Shown: positions 1-12,589, numbered from the stretch's first letter. The stretch: DNA of 64,000 nt from Rugalucina vietnamica (GCA_964017185.1 OZ024871.1:61617226-61681225); one strand, 5' to 3'. The notes: generated by a model from the sequence alone, not told the origin. Program-made: numbers and translations.

Positions 1-1359
1 CAGCATAAAACCTAAGACCAATATCTATCAACATGCAAGTATCAACTTTATCCATCAACATGTTCAAGAGATTTAGACTTTAACCAAAACATTTAACACA
101 AAATTTCTAAGTCTGTGACCTTGACCTCAAGGTCACCCAGGGTAGGTCATGATGGTACTACATAAAACTTCAGACCAATATCTACCAACATGCAAAGTAT
201 CAACTCGATCAATCAACATGGTCAAGAGATATAGACTTACAAAAACTTAAACACAAAATTTCTAAGTCTTAGACCTTGACCTCAAGGTCACCAAGAGTGG
301 ATCATGATGGTACTGCATAAAACTTCAGACCAATATCTAGCAACATGCAAAGTATCAACTCAATCCATCAATATGGTCAAGAGATATAGACTTACAAAAA
401 CTTTAACCAAAAATTTAAACACAAAATTTCTAAGTCCGTGACCTTGACCTCAAGGTCACCCAGGGTGGGTCATGATGGTACTGCGTAAAACTTCAGACCA
501 ATATCTAGCAACATGCAAAGTATCAACTCAATCCATCGATATGGTCAAGAGATATAGACTTACAAAAACTTAAACCAAAAACTTAAACACAAAATTTCTA
601 AGTCTTAGACCTTGACCTCAAGGTCACCAAGAGTGGATCATGATGGTACTGCATAAAACTTCAGACCAATATCTAGCAACATGCAAAGTATCAACTCAAT
701 CCATCAATATGGTCAAGAGATATAGACTTACAAAAACTTTAACCAAAAATTTAAACACAAAATTTCTAAGTCCGTGACCTTGACCTCAAGGTCACCCAGG
801 GTGGGTCATGATGGTACTGCGTAAAACTTCAGACCAATATCTAGCAACATGCAAAGTATCAACTCAATCCATCGATATGGTCAAGAGATATAGACTTACA
901 AAAACTTAAACCAAAAACTTAAACACAAAATTTCTAAGTCCATGACCTTGACCTCAAGGTCACCCAGGGTGGGCCATGATGGTACTGCGTAAAACTTCAG
1001 ACCAATATCTAGCAACATGCAAAGTATCAACTCAATCCATCAATATGGTCAAGAGATATAGACTTACAAAAACTTTAACCAAAAAAACCTTTAACCAAAA
1101 ACTAAAACACAAAATTTCTAAGTCCGTGACCTTGACCTCAAGGTCACCCAGGGTGGGTCATGATGGTACTGCGTAAAACTTCAGACCAATATCTAGCAAC
1201 ATGCAAAGTATCAACTTGATCCATCAACATGGTCAAGAGATATAGACTTATAAAAAACTTTAACCGAAAGTGTGACGCGGACGCGGACGTACACGTAAAC
1301 GTAAACGGGGACGACCGAGGTGACTACAATAGCTCTATGCACTTCGTGCAGGCGAGCTA
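1..1359 (+). mobile_element. Family B pearl-like element, right part, with 168-bp tandem array
   Basis: The core is a tandem array. The motif GACCTTGACC recurs at 117, 272, 440, 608, 776, 944 and 1128, so the unit is 168 bp, with one short unit and one 16-bp insertion. Units alternate between two variants (AAGAGTGGATCATG and CAGGGTGGGTCATG), making a 336-bp higher-order repeat. After the array come a GACGCGGACG-rich tract (about 1270-1310), the hairpin GCACTTCGTGC and the terminal word GCAGGCGAGCTA (1348-1359). The left end lies outside the window. Confidence 0.8.
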
Positions 1360-1369
1360 AAAAGGGAAA

Positions 1370-1610
1370 TAACTATCACAGAATGGCCCCCTAGCCCCTT
1401 GAATTTACCTGAAAGAAAAATATGGGTCCTCTTAATTTTCATATACAAACTACATACCAAATTTCAAGATCCTAGCTCTAATGGTTCCTGACTGAGTGCT
1501 AAGCGTTACTCACGCACTTCACAGACTCACAGACTGACTGCACTGCACTGCACCGACAGACCCAAACCAATATGCCCCCTCAACTTCTTCCGAAGTTGGG
1601 GGCATAAAAA
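1370..1610 (+). mobile_element. Family G pearl-like element, right-end fragment
   Basis: The segment ends in an imperfect hairpin (TGCCCCCTCAACTT ... AAGTTGGGGGCA) whose 3' arm is the terminal word GTTGGGGGCATA (1595-1606), followed by AAAA. A short CTGACTGACTGCACTGCACTG tract lies inside it, where other families carry their ACGG-type tract. The matching left word TATGCCCCCAAC is at 4608-4619 in a different fragment. The left border is approximate. Confidence 0.6.
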
Positions 1611-4250
1611 CCTTATATGTGCGACGGTACGTATCCATATTTACTAGTCTATGCCAAAGTTGCACAATTTCACAATATCGCCGGTATCGAGGTCTAAGCC
1701 AACCTATTTCTGCCTCCTTAGCTAAGAGACATGTCGATTTCCCTAAACCCAAAGACTTACAAATAGCTCGATTTTGTAGTTTGTCATGTTCATCGTATGC
1801 TTTAAAGCCCATGACACCCGCCACATAATCTGTTATAGGTACCACTGTACTGAAATAAATTTTCTTGAAAGTTCTGAAATCAAGTCCTTTATTGGCCTAG
1901 TATTTTGCAGTGACAAATAGCTCGATTTTGTAGTTTGTCATTTTCATTGTATGCTTTATAAAGCCCCAGACACCCGCCGCATAATCCGTTATAGGTACCA
2001 CTGTACTGAAATAAATTTTCTCAAAAGTTTTGAAATCAAGTCCTTTATTGGCATAGTATTTCGCAGTGAGTGCCCCAAAGGAGCAACTACCTGCATTGTG
2101 TAGGTTTTTTGCACATACTGTAAATGTAAATGTCTGTGATGTCTAGTCTGAGCTAATGATAACACTTTGTAATTCCGATCACTGTACCATTGAATTCAAA
2201 ATGAAAGTTTGTCAATGCTTCTGATTGTTTTCTGCAATGCATCACTTAAGTTTTTTCGACATTCACTGATAATCGCCATTGTTTGGTTCACTTTGACAGT
2301 TCGTTTAGCATATGCTGAGGGTCTTCCGGTGATTCCGCTATTAGTACAATGTCATCTGCATATTTCAAGATGCTTAAGCGTTCATCATTTGCAATTGGAA
2401 CCCCACACACCTCCAAATTTTCATACATTGATTTTATTAGATTCAGTATGTTACCATGTATTACAATATTCATTAACTTAAACCACAAACAATCTCTATT
2501 CACCGAATTGAAGACCTTCAAAAAGTTGACGTAACAAAGGAGTGTTTCCTTTCCTTGTAGTTTTCTATTTCGAAATACAGTTGTCAGGACATATATGTGG
2601 TCTATACATGCTCTCGTCTTTCTAAATCTATTTTGCTCTTCACAAAGAATGTTATCTGTATCTAAGACATTCAAAATAGAGCTAACTTTGAGATTGTAGA
2701 CATTAGGCTTATTCCACAGTAGTTCATTGGACCCTGATCATAAATCCTTATCATTTTTCTGTATGGGAGTTATAATAGTTCTATACCACATTGTGGGTAC
2801 TACGCCATGTTCTAGTTAACAGGCGTTAAATAGCGTTTTGAGCACAGGGATATGTGTATCTGATTTTAAAACTTCATTGGGTATGTTATCTATTCTAACA
2901 GCACAACCTGTCTTAGCTGCCGAAACACTTCAACATACTTCCTCTGTAGTTATTGGTCTGTTTAGCGCAAAATTCGAGTCATCGTTCACATTAAAGACTA
3001 AGTTTTGACGTGCCTGATCAAATTCTAATTCCCATTCTTGCGTTATACGCTGTATCTCAAGCAGAAACTGATTGTCATACATGTAATTGTGTAACATAAT
3101 GAAGTCAGATTTTCACTTTCTGAGGATTTTTTTCATATACCTTATGTATCTGTTATGTTTCCATTGTCTGTGTCAATATGTCAATTCTATTTTCGAGGGC
3201 CAAGCTTATTTATTTCTAAACAAAACTCCTTTGGATTTCGTGTCTGGAGTTCCGATATGTGTTTACGTTGTTTTGCGAAACACTGCCGTTCCTTTTATCA
3301 AATAGTTTACGACATTGAAAATACTTCCTACGGAGTGCAGTCTTAATATGTATTTCATCTGAAAATTTCAAAAAGGTATTTTCACAATCTCTTGCCCTTT
3401 GCCTTCGTCACAACACCACATTTTACCGAAATGTCGTTTATGCTTTTTAGCACCTTTGTTTTAATTGTGAATTCATTTCGGTATGAAGCGTAGAAACAAG
3501 TTTTTCATAAAGAGTGTCAATTTCCTCTTGTACATTTTCCACAGTTTCTAGCCTGTAAATTATGTCGTTTAACTGTTCCAAGCATTCTTCACCAGAGAAT
3601 ATATTGGGTGGAACCGATTCTACTTTATATTTCCGGTTTAATTGCGAGGTGTCTAAACCACTTAATGTTTGTGAATATGTCCTCTGTCTGAGAGTCATTG
3701 TATGTCGAGAATGTAATTGTACAGCTTAATATAGATTGATCCAGAATTTTTGTTGTATTCAGTGTGATCTGAAATCGTTCTAAGCAGTCTTGAACAAATG
3801 AACACGTTCTTTAACAATTCCAGTGATGAAAGGTTGTGTGTAGATATCAAATCGGCATAGACTATTGGCTTATAATTTTATTGTAATCTAATTGCTTTTT
3901 CGGCATATTGAAGCCAATTTTTTTCGTTTTTTGAGATTTTCCCCAATACTGGATCTTGTCATTATCCGATATTGCAATATAAACTTTAAGATGTGCTGGA
4001 GACCAGTGTCACTGCCAGGTATTGACTCTAAAACAGTCGTAATATTGACGACTGTCTTGAACGGAATGTCATGTGATAAAACTCTGAATTGCCATCGGTT
4101 GAAAAATCCCTACCGACGGCTGTTCCATTAATCCAATATATTGTACCAGGTGGAAAATCGCCCTGGTAAATATTGGTTTTCTAAAGTCTCTCGTTCTCAA
4201 GAACGATAACTTTGAAAGAGTCAATGCCAGGTAGCAATGCGTTCTCGTTT
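1611..4250 (-). pseudogene. Degenerate non-LTR retrotransposon (LINE) ORF2, endonuclease remnant to RT C-terminus
   Basis: Read on the minus strand, conceptual fragments appear in the right order for a LINE polyprotein. A short endonuclease remnant lies around 3700-4240. A linker follows at 3447-3698. Then come a pre-RT segment (NRPITTEEV..AKTG, about 2850-3000) and RT palm motifs at 2288-2674 (EQNRFRKTR, then VNFLKVFNSVNRD where DFRKAFDSVNRD is expected, and YADDIVLIAESPED). A C-terminal segment (TDYVAGVMGFKAYDEHDKLQNR) lies at 1620-2065. Stops and frameshifts make it non-functional. The 3' end is cut at about 1611 by the family G fragment. Clade not assigned. Confidence 0.75.
1760..2069 (-). 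repeat. 154-bp tandem duplication inside the LINE C-terminal region
   Basis: The stretch beginning CAAATAGCTCGATTTTG at 1760 recurs at 1914 with about 90 percent identity, including the GGTACCACTGTACTG block. Both copies translate on the minus strand to the same segment (STVVPITDY.AGV.GF), so the LINE piece was duplicated in place after or during insertion and has since diverged. Confidence 0.85.
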
Positions 4251-4580
4251 ATTAAAGAATGTAATATGCTAGGAGGAAGGAACCACAACAGAATCTAGCT
4301 AATGCCGATCTCTGTTGGATAGACAGGTAATCCTCTTTGCCTATCGAAGATTTAAATATATGGTAAGTCCTGAGTTTTGGTGACTGCAAAACAGATTCAG
4401 TCCACTGACGTTCAAGGATATTCATAAGTCGTTGTTTTACCTTATCAACAAGATTCTTTGCTGAGATAGTTGGACTCAAATCGATATTAAAGAAACTGAG
4501 TAAGTCACATTCTCGAAATATGGTTTTAACATCGCCATACCATGTATTGTGATGACGTTCAGTGAGATGCAAATCCCATT
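4251..4580 (-). pseudogene. LINE RT C-terminal fragment, out of order
   Basis: The minus-strand reading frame 4252-4572 contains LRTYHIFKSSIGKEDYL and QQRSALARFCCG, the typical end of an aquatic-invertebrate LINE ORF2. It lies upstream (5' on the minus strand) of the endonuclease and RT pieces at 1611-4250, whereas in an intact LINE it would be downstream. It therefore belongs to a second copy, or the locus has been rearranged. The sequence breaks off after CCGSFLLA where conserved residues should follow. Confidence 0.65.
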
Positions 4581-4587
4581 TAACTAG

Positions 4588-4985
4588 AAAATGTGTTGAT
4601 AAAACACTATGCCCCCAACAGGTAAATCAAGATGTGAAAATGTCCAAAAAATGACCAAGTCAAATTGCTCAAAAAGTGACATAATATTAATCTGAGGAGT
4701 ATATCTCAACCACATGCATATCTTCAAAGCATTATCACTGTCTGTAAAGTTTCAAAAGCATCTGTATTAAACTGTAGGAGGAGTTGCGCACACAAGGTAC
4801 CCACTGTCCATTCACTTTCATTGTCAAAATGCCCAAAAAATGGCTAAGTTGAAATTGCGAAAAAAAGTGACAAAAATTAATCGGAGGATTATATCAAAAC
4901 CACATGCATATCTTCAAAGCATTAATGCCATTATCAGCGCAGCGTAGGCCATCGTCGGTAAAAATGCCAACGCTGTCGTGTTGAA
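4588..4985 (+). mobile_element. Family G pearl-like element, left-end fragment
   Basis: A left hairpin GTGTT-GATAA-AACAC (4593-4607) is followed at once by the word TATGCCCCCAAC (4608-4619), the exact reverse complement of the right end at 1595-1606. Two diverged copies of a roughly 225-bp unit follow, each containing CCACATGCATATCTTCAAAGC. No right end is present; family D begins at about 4997. Confidence 0.65.
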
Positions 4986-4996
4986 TAAAAACTCAA

Positions 4997-5721
4997 CAAG
5001 AACGTTGCGGAGGTCGATATCGCACCTGCATCGGGCAAAATAACTTAAAATGTGACATATAGGTCAAGGGCGTCAGGTTAAGGTGTGTTCTGAAAGGGTA
5101 TGTGAAGGACATTTACTATGCAAGCTTTCACACTCGCAGGTATCACTGATGCAGAAAAAAGCAAACTTCCACGTAAAAATTAACAAAGTCAATGGACCGT
5201 AAAATATAGGTCAAGGTCAGTGGGTCAAGGTGCGTGCTTGAAGGGTGTCAAGGACAATTACTATGCAAGGTTTCACACTCGCAGCTATCACTGATGCAGA
5301 GAAAACCAAACTTCAACGTAAAAATTAACAAAGTCAATGGACCGTGAAATATAGGTCAAGGTCAGCAGGTCAAGGTGCGTGCTTGAAGGGTATATCAAGG
5401 ACAATTACTATGCAAAGTTTCACACTCACGGCTATCACTGATGTCGAGAAAACCAAACTTCGACGAAAAAATTTCTCAAAGTCAGTGGATCATGAAATAT
5501 TATATAGGTCAAGGGTACTGGGTCAAGGTGCGTGCTTGAAGGGTATGTCAAGGACAATTACTATGCATGGTTTCAGACTCGCAGCTATCACTGATGTCGA
5601 GAAAACTAAACTTCGATGTAAATGTTGACGGACGGACGAACGGACGGTCGGTCGAACGAACGGACGGAGGGACGGAAATTTGAACTCCTATATCGCACCC
5701 TGCTATAATCAGGTGCGATAA
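4997..5721 (+). mobile_element. Family D pearl-like element, copy D1
   Basis: Left word TATCGCACCTGC at 5018-5029 and right word TCAGGTGCGATA at 5709-5720 (one mismatch from a perfect inverted repeat). The core is about four units of roughly 150 bp carrying AGGTCAAGG and CAAGGACAATTACTATGC. The right side has a GGACGGACGAACGGACGG tract (5630-5672) and a hairpin CGCACCCTGC-TATAA-TCAGGTGCG. The left hairpin (CTCCGCGGAG in copy D2) is degraded here. Confidence 0.85.
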
Positions 5722-6461
5722 AAATACATCAAGCAAACCACCAGAAAATGTCAGGAATCATTTGTCATTCTTGATTCTTTCATATTTTTATGCTAAAAAA
5801 AGAATGCAGCACAAATCGGCAATATCACCAGTCGCAGGCTGTTTTGAAAACACTCCTACTCAATTATGACACAAATTTTGAGACGATATTGTGATACTTA
5901 AAGAATGCTTCTGAAAGCTAGCTAACACAAAACGCCACTGCTTAACAGTGTTCAAACAATTAAATTTCAAAGGCGCCGATAAATGCTTAAGTGTTTGGTT
6001 CAAGGTCAATTAGTTTACACAAAGCGACTGACCAAATCAATTAGCTCCATTGTTGTGTTTATCGGACACCGCGTGGAATTGTGAAAGTGAAACTAAGATT
6101 ATGATGGATTAAATGACAAATTTCAGTGGATTAAAAATTCATTAAAGGTTAATTTCTTTGTCTTTTGTTTTCTAGCTTTGTATCAATTTGCTAATGTGGA
6201 AAACGCAGTTTTGAAAATTGACTATTTATTCTCTACATCTTTCTTTTTCTTCTTCTTTGCTGATCAATAATTTTTTACTTCTAAGTTCGACACAGGAAGG
6301 GTGAAACTAATAGTATTTTTTCTATCACTTCGACACAGCCAATTTTTCATCATAACCAAGTTCGACACAAGCAATGTTGGAATACAATAACATATAGAGA
6401 GAGATGCTCGGGAGTGAGAGATCACTTCGACAAGTGGGGTTTTCGAGACAACCGAGTTTGA
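5722..6461. other. AT-rich non-coding segment, no gene seen
   Basis: No splice-flanked open frame or known repeat recognised. From about 6283 to 6440 the motif TTCGACACA/AGTTCGACAC recurs several times at irregular spacing, possibly the worn core of another element. Confidence 0.5.
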
Positions 6462-7384
6462 GACAACCTGGACATGTATGTTGCCCTGGGGTGGGGGCAG
6501 ATGTGGCCCTGGTGTCCATTTCTTTCCAGAATCATTGCTATACAGTCCTACTGCCATTTTCCTGCAAGATTTTCCATTTGAATAACAGTTTTCCACATTC
6601 AAATGCATAGGCGACCTATGTTGACCTTGCCAAAAATACGTTCAATCATCACAGGGTCATGATTTATATAAACATTGTAATATTTGAGGCATTGATGCTT
6701 CATGCCAAGTTTCACTGAAATCGGTTAACCAGTTCCGGAAAAGATTTTTTAAGGTTTTTTTACCATATATGGGCAAGGCGGCCATCTTGATCAGGTGACC
6801 TGGATTATTTATTTACACATTGATTCCCCCTTCCTATAGATGCTTCTTATGAAATTTGGCTTTGATTTCAGAGAAGAAGATATTTGAATATTATAGTAAT
6901 ATACATGTATATTGCCCCGGGGTAGGGACAGATGAGCCCCTGTGGTCCTTTTTTTTCAGAATCATTAATATTCAGTCCTACTGCTCATTTCCTGCAAAAT
7001 TTTCCCTTTGAATGACATTTTAACAGTTTTCCCCATTCAAATGTATAGGCGACCTATGCTGACCTTGCCGTAAAATGAGCAAAGGTCATCACAGGGTCAT
7101 AATTTATATCTACATTGTGGACCTTTAGTCCCTAATGCTACATGCCTAATGCTACAAGTTTCAAGATCCTAGGCCTTTGGGTTCTGGACAAAAGGATTTT
7201 TACCATATATGGGCGTGGCAGCCATCTTGGTCATGTGACCTGGATTTTTTTTATACACTTTCATTCCCCCTTCCTATAGAGGCTTCTTATAAAATTTGGC
7301 TTTGATTGGCCAGGCGGATGGATGGACGCCGGAGCATGGGTATACTATAAGCTCACCTTGTGAGCCTAACGGCTCAGGTGAGTT
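6462..7384 (+). mobile_element. Family A element, right portion (A1)
   Basis: Two core units with the family landmarks ATATACATGTATATTGCCCC, ACCTTGCCGTAAAAT and CCATATATGGGC..GCGGCCATCTTGG. The right terminus has CCGGAGCATGGG, the hairpin TGAGCC-TAAC-GGCTCA and a mutated end word TCAGGTGAGTTA (7373-7384). The left end is missing; the border at 6462 is approximate. The next element starts immediately. Confidence 0.8.
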
Positions 7385-10300
7385 AACAAGTAGCCCAAGT
7401 AGCGCTAACCTGAGAGTCAACAAGTACAGTCACTGGATCTGATCAAAATTGAAGATGCTGGAGTGGCCACAACACTAAAAATAGATTTTTCAAACAATCA
7501 AGGGCAGCTAACTCCGCAGTCCAGGGTCGAATCTGGCTCAAATTGGAACTCATCCAATGGTTATCCTTGTTTCTTCCAAGAATAAAGAAGATCCGATAAA
7601 AATTGAAGGGGCTACAGTGGCCACAATACAAAATATTGATTTTTAAACACTAAAGGGCAGCTAACTCCGCAGTCAGAGGTCGGATCTGGCTGAAATTCGA
7701 ACTTATCCGACATATTGTAGTTATTCTTGTTACCTGCAAGAATGAAGAAGATTCACTGAAAAACATAGATGCTAGAGTGGCCACAACAGAAAATATTGAT
7801 TTTTCAAACACTCAAGGGCAGATAACTCAGCAGTCAGAGGTCGGATCTGGTCGAAATTCAAATTCATCCGAGATATTGTAGTTATCCTTGTTACCTGCAA
7901 GAATGAAGAAGATCCACTGACCAGAGGACCATTGGTCCTGAGAACGCTCACCTGAAGCCTGATCCTGGAGTACATGTATTAAGTCATCATGAAATGACCT
8001 TGACCTTGAATACTCACACACCTTTATTGAATTCATAAGTTGTCTTCAGGTCTCATGCTGCAATAGTTTCCAAACCCAGTGATTTCTGAGAAAACCATAA
8101 TTTTAATTTTGATATTTAAATGACCTTGGGTCAAGGTCAAGAAATGACCTTGGCCTTCATTAATTACTTACCTTCATTGACTCCATTGGTTGTCTGCATC
8201 TAGCAACTTTCAGGACTGCAACAGTGTCCCAAATATCCATTGTTTTCACCTTTTCCCATGTAAAAGCCTATGTTTCCAAAATTGACCTTGCCGTAAAATA
8301 GGTCAAGGTCATCCTAGGGTCATCATTTCAACAAACTATGATGGGCTGGAGTCCTAAATGCTACATACCAAGTTTCGTGAAAATCGGCCTGCCGGTTCTG
8401 AAGAAGAAGATTTTTTAGTAGTTTTTACCATATATGGGCGTGGTGGCCATCTTGGTCATGTGACCTGGATTTGGCGATCAAACTTTCGTCTCCCCTACCA
8501 ATGGATGCTCCACATAAAATTTCACTTTGATTGGCCTAGCAGTTTCAGAGAAGAAGATCTTTGAAAAGTGTGTATGGACAACAGACTGGCCAAGGTCAAG
8601 AGATGACCTTGACCTAAATTAATCACATACCTTCATCTACTCCATTAGTTGTTTGCATCTACCACTTTTCAGGCCTCAGGCTGCAATAGTTTTCAAAAAA
8701 TCCATAGTTATCACTTTTTCCCATGTAAAAGCCTATGTTTCCAAATTTGAGCTTGCCGTAAAATAGGTCAAGGTCATCCTATGGTCATCTTCTTATCAAA
8801 TTATGATGGGCTGAAGTCCCCAATGCTACATACTAAGTTTTGTGGAAATAGGCCCACCGGTTCTGGAGAAGAAGATTTTTGAGTAGTTTTTACCATATTT
8901 GGGTGTGGCGGCCATCTTGGTCATGTGACCTGGATTTTGCAATCAAACTTTCGTCTCCCCTACCCATGGATGCTCCACATAAAATTTCAACTTGATTGGC
9001 CCTGCAGTTTCAGAGAAGAAGATCTTTGAAAAGTGTGTATGGACGACAGACTGGCCAAGGTCAAGAGATGACCTTGACCTAAATCACATACCTTCATCTA
9101 CTCCATTAGTTGTTTGCATCTACCACTTTTCAGGCCTCAGGCTGCAATAGTTTTCAAAAAATCCATAGTTTTCACTTTTTCCCATGTAAAAGCCTATGTT
9201 TCCAAAATTGACCTTGCCATAAAATAGGTCAAGGTCATCCTATGGTCATCATTTTATCAAACTATGATGGGCTGATGTCCCCGATGCTACATACCAAGTT
9301 TCGTGGAAATCGGCCCACCGGTTCTGGAGAAGAAGATTTTTGAGTAGTTTTTACCATATATTGGCGTGGCGGCAATCTTGGTCATGTGACCTAGATTTTG
9401 CAAACAGACTTTCGTCTCCCCTACCCATGGATGCTCCACATAAAATTTCAACTTGATTGGCCCAGCAGTTTCAGAGAAGAAGATCTTTGAAAAGTGTGTA
9501 TGGACGACAGACTGGCCAAGGTCAAGAGATGATCTTGACCTAAAATCACATACCTTCATCTACTCAATTAGTTGTTTGCATCTACCACTTTTCAGGCCTC
9601 AGGCTGCAATAGTTTTCAAAAAAATCCATAGTTTTCACTTTTTCCCATGTAAAAGCCTATGTTTCCAAAATTGACCTTGCCATAAAATAAGTCAAGGTCA
9701 TCCTATGGTCATCATTTTATCAAACTATGATGGGCTGAAGTCCCCGATGCTACATACCAAGTTTCGTGGAAATCGGCCCACGGGTTCTGGAGAAGAAGAT
9801 TTTTGAGTGGTTTTTACCATATATGGGTGTGGCGGCCATCTTGGTCATGTGACCTGGATTTCGCGATCAAATTTTCGTCACCCCTACCCATGAATGCTCC
9901 ACATAAAATTTCACTTTGATTGGCCAAGCGGTTTCAGAGGAGAAGATCTTTGAAAAAGTGTGTATGGACGACAGACTGGCCAAGGTCAAGAGATGACCTT
10001 GACCTAAATTAATCATATACCTTCATCTACTCCATTAGTTGTTTGCATCTACCACTTTTCAGGCTCAGGCTGCAATAGTTTTCAAAAAATCCATAGTTTT
10101 CACTTTTTCCCATGTAAAAGCCTATGTTTCCAAATTTGACCTTGCCGTAAAATAGGTCAAGGTCATCCAAGGGTCATCATTTTATCAAACTATCATGGGC
10201 TGAAGTCCCCAATGCTACATACCAAGTTTCGTGGAAATCGGCCCAACGGTTCTGGAGAAGAAGATTTTTGAAGGGTTTTTACCATATATGGGTGTGGTGG

Positions 10301-11588
10301 CCATCTTGGTCATGTGACCTGGATTCCGCGATCAAACTTGAAATGCCACTACCCAAGTAGGCTCCACATAAAATTTTAACTAGATCGGCCAAGCGGTTTC
10401 AGAGAAGAAGATCTTTGAAATTGTGGACGAGAGACGACGGACGGACGCCGGATCATGGCCATCCTATAAGCTCATCTTGTGAGCCTTCGGCTCAGGTGAG
10501 CTAAAAAACAAAGATGCTAGAGTGGCCACAACACAAAATATTGATTTTTCAAACACTCAAGGGCAGATAACTGCAGTCAAGGGTCAGATCTGGCTGAAAT
10601 TCGAACACATCCGAGATGTCATGGCTATCCGTGTTACTTCCACGGTTACATGAAGAAAATCCGATCGAAATTGAAGGCGCAAGAGTGGCCACAATACAAA
10701 ATATTGATTTTTCAAACACTCAAGGGCAGGTAACTCCGCAGCCCATGGTCAAAACTCGCTGAATTTCGAACTCATCCGAGATTTTATGGCTGTCCTCGTT
10801 GCCGGCAAGAATGAAGAAGATCCCATTAGAAATGAAGGCACTGGACTGTTCACAACAGTTACATCTTTCCCATTGTAAGTCAATGGGGAATTTTTCAAAC
10901 GCTCAAGGGCAGCTAACTCTGCAGTCCATGGTCAAATCTTGCCGAATTTCGAATTCATCCGAGATCTCATTGCTGTCCTTGTTACATGAAAGAATGAAGA
11001 AGATCCGATCAAAAATGTAGGTGCTAGAGAGTTCACAACACTTAACAGCCATTTTCCAAATGCTCAAGGGCAGGCAACTCCACAGTCCATGGTCGAATCT
11101 TGCTGAATTTCGAACTCATCCGAGATCTTATGGTTGTCCTTATTACCTGCAAGAATGAAGAAGATCTGATCAGAAATGAAAGCGCTGGAGTGTTCACGAC
11201 ATCTTTCCCATTGTAAGTCAATGGGGATTTTTTTCAAACGCTCAAAGGCAGCTAACTCCGCAGTCCATGGTCGAATCTATCTGAATTTAGAATTCATCCC
11301 AGATCTTATGACTGTCCTCATTACCTGCAAGAATGAAGAAGATCCTATCAAAAATGTAGGCGCTAGAGTGTTCACAACATTTTTCCCATTGTAACCCTAT
11401 GGGAGCTATCTGTTGCCATGGAAATCAGAGTTCTGATCCAACCTGGCCCAAAACCTTACGCAACCTTTCCCCCACCCCAATTATGCTTCTGATAAAATTT
11501 GATTGCAATTGACTGAATAGTTGCGGAGATATTTGTTGTTGAAAGTGTGGAGGGACGCACGCACGGACGACGGCTCGACTACCATACT
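7385..11588 (+). mobile_element. Family A element with alternative left end (A2), split by nested A3
   Basis: The left end AACAAGTAGCCC...CTAACCTGAGAGTCAACAAG is the second type of family A start. The core unit is about 155-185 bp (CTCAAGGGCAGCTAACTCCGCAGTC ... AATGAAGAAGATC ... GCTAGAGTGGCCAC), with three units before 7920 and at least five after 10504. The array is interrupted at exactly one position by A3. It ends in CGGCTCGACTACCATACTA and has lost its terminal hairpin and word. Confidence 0.8.
7921..10504 (+). mobile_element. Family A element, complete, nested (A3)
   Basis: Starts CCAGAGGACCATTGGTCCTG, containing a perfect 15-nt palindrome (7925-7939), then CGCTCACCTGA. Ends with hairpin TGAGCC-TTC-GGCTCA and word TCAGGTGAGCTA (10492-10503). 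The core holds four units of about 463 bp (TGTATGGAC at 8571, 9035, 9497, 9961), each with AGGTCAAGGTCATC. Removing the element joins GATCCACTGA to AAAACAAAGATGCTAG, which matches the intact neighbouring unit at about 7751-7775 (GATTCACTGAAAAACATAG) with no target duplication. Confidence 0.92.
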
Positions 11589-11598
11589 AAAATATCTA

Positions 11599-11952
11599 CC
11601 ATATTCGTTCTAACTAGCGCACATGCTCCAATAAGCGCACACCCCGGCCATTTCCGAGAAACATGTGCATAAGCTCACACTGCACGAATAGTATATTTTT
11701 ATTTTGCACCAATTCTGTACATTAATACAACATTTGACTCATTAAAACGTGACCATGAATAATCAAAAACTACTTTGAAACAATTAGAACACTTAAAGGC
11801 CATTGCCATTGATAGATTTGACATGGTTATTTCAACATTTTGATGTGTTGTTTTCGGTAGTAATGTGCGCTAATTAGAACGATATTTCGTTACCTTAACT
11901 TTTAGTATTTTGAAAAGTTAAGCGCACTGTGCGCTAATTAGAACGAATACGG
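11599..11952. mobile_element. TA-flanked MITE, copy 1
   Basis: Inverted ends CCATATTCGTTCTAACTAGCGC and GCGCTAATTAGAACGAATACGG, flanked by TA on both sides (11597-11598, 11953-11954), as in Tc1/mariner-type insertions. About 354 bp, with no coding capacity. A second copy lies at 13909-14263. Confidence 0.8.
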
Positions 11953-11995
11953 TAATTTTTTCTAATAAAATTTTCAATTTTTACAGATGAAATAA

Positions 11996-12589
11996 GAGCT
12001 GTCGCAGGACAGCATAGCTCGCCTGACTTGTGCTTTGCCACTAAAATTTATCAAAATCTATGACCCATGACCTTGACCTCAAGGTCGCTCAGGTGGGTCG
12101 TAAAAGAATAAAATTTCAGACCAATATCTACAAACATGCAACGTATCAACTTGATCCATCAACATGTTCAAGAGATATAGACTTCTAACAACTAACAAAA
12201 AACTTCAACAAAACATTTCTAAATCTGTGACCTTGACCTCACAGTCACCCAGGGTGGGTCATGATGGTACTCCATCAAACTTCAGACCAATATCTTCAAA
12301 CATGCAAAGTATCAACTTGATCCATCAACATGAAAAACTTTAACATAAAATTTCTAAATCTGTGACCTTGACCTCAAGGTCACCCAGGATGGGTCATGAT
12401 GGTACTGCATAAAACTTCAGACCAATATCTACAAATATGCAAAGTATCAACTTGATACATCTACATGTTCAAGAAATATAGACTTCTAAAAACTTTAACC
12501 GAAAGTGTGACATGGACGCGGACGTACTCGTAAACGCGGACGACCGAGGTGACAACAATAGCTCTGTGCACTTCGTGCAGGCAAGCTAA
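11996..12589 (+). mobile_element. Family B pearl-like element, complete short copy
   Basis: Left hairpin GCTGTC-GCAG-GACAGC (11998-12013) followed by TAGCTCGCCTGA (12015-12026). Three to four core units contain TGTGACCTTGACCTC, a GACGCGGACGTACTCG tract follows, then hairpin TGCAC-TTC-GTGCA (12567-12579) and end word GCAGGCAAGCTA (12577-12588). The two words pair over 10 of 12 positions. This copy defines the full structure of family B. Confidence 0.88.
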
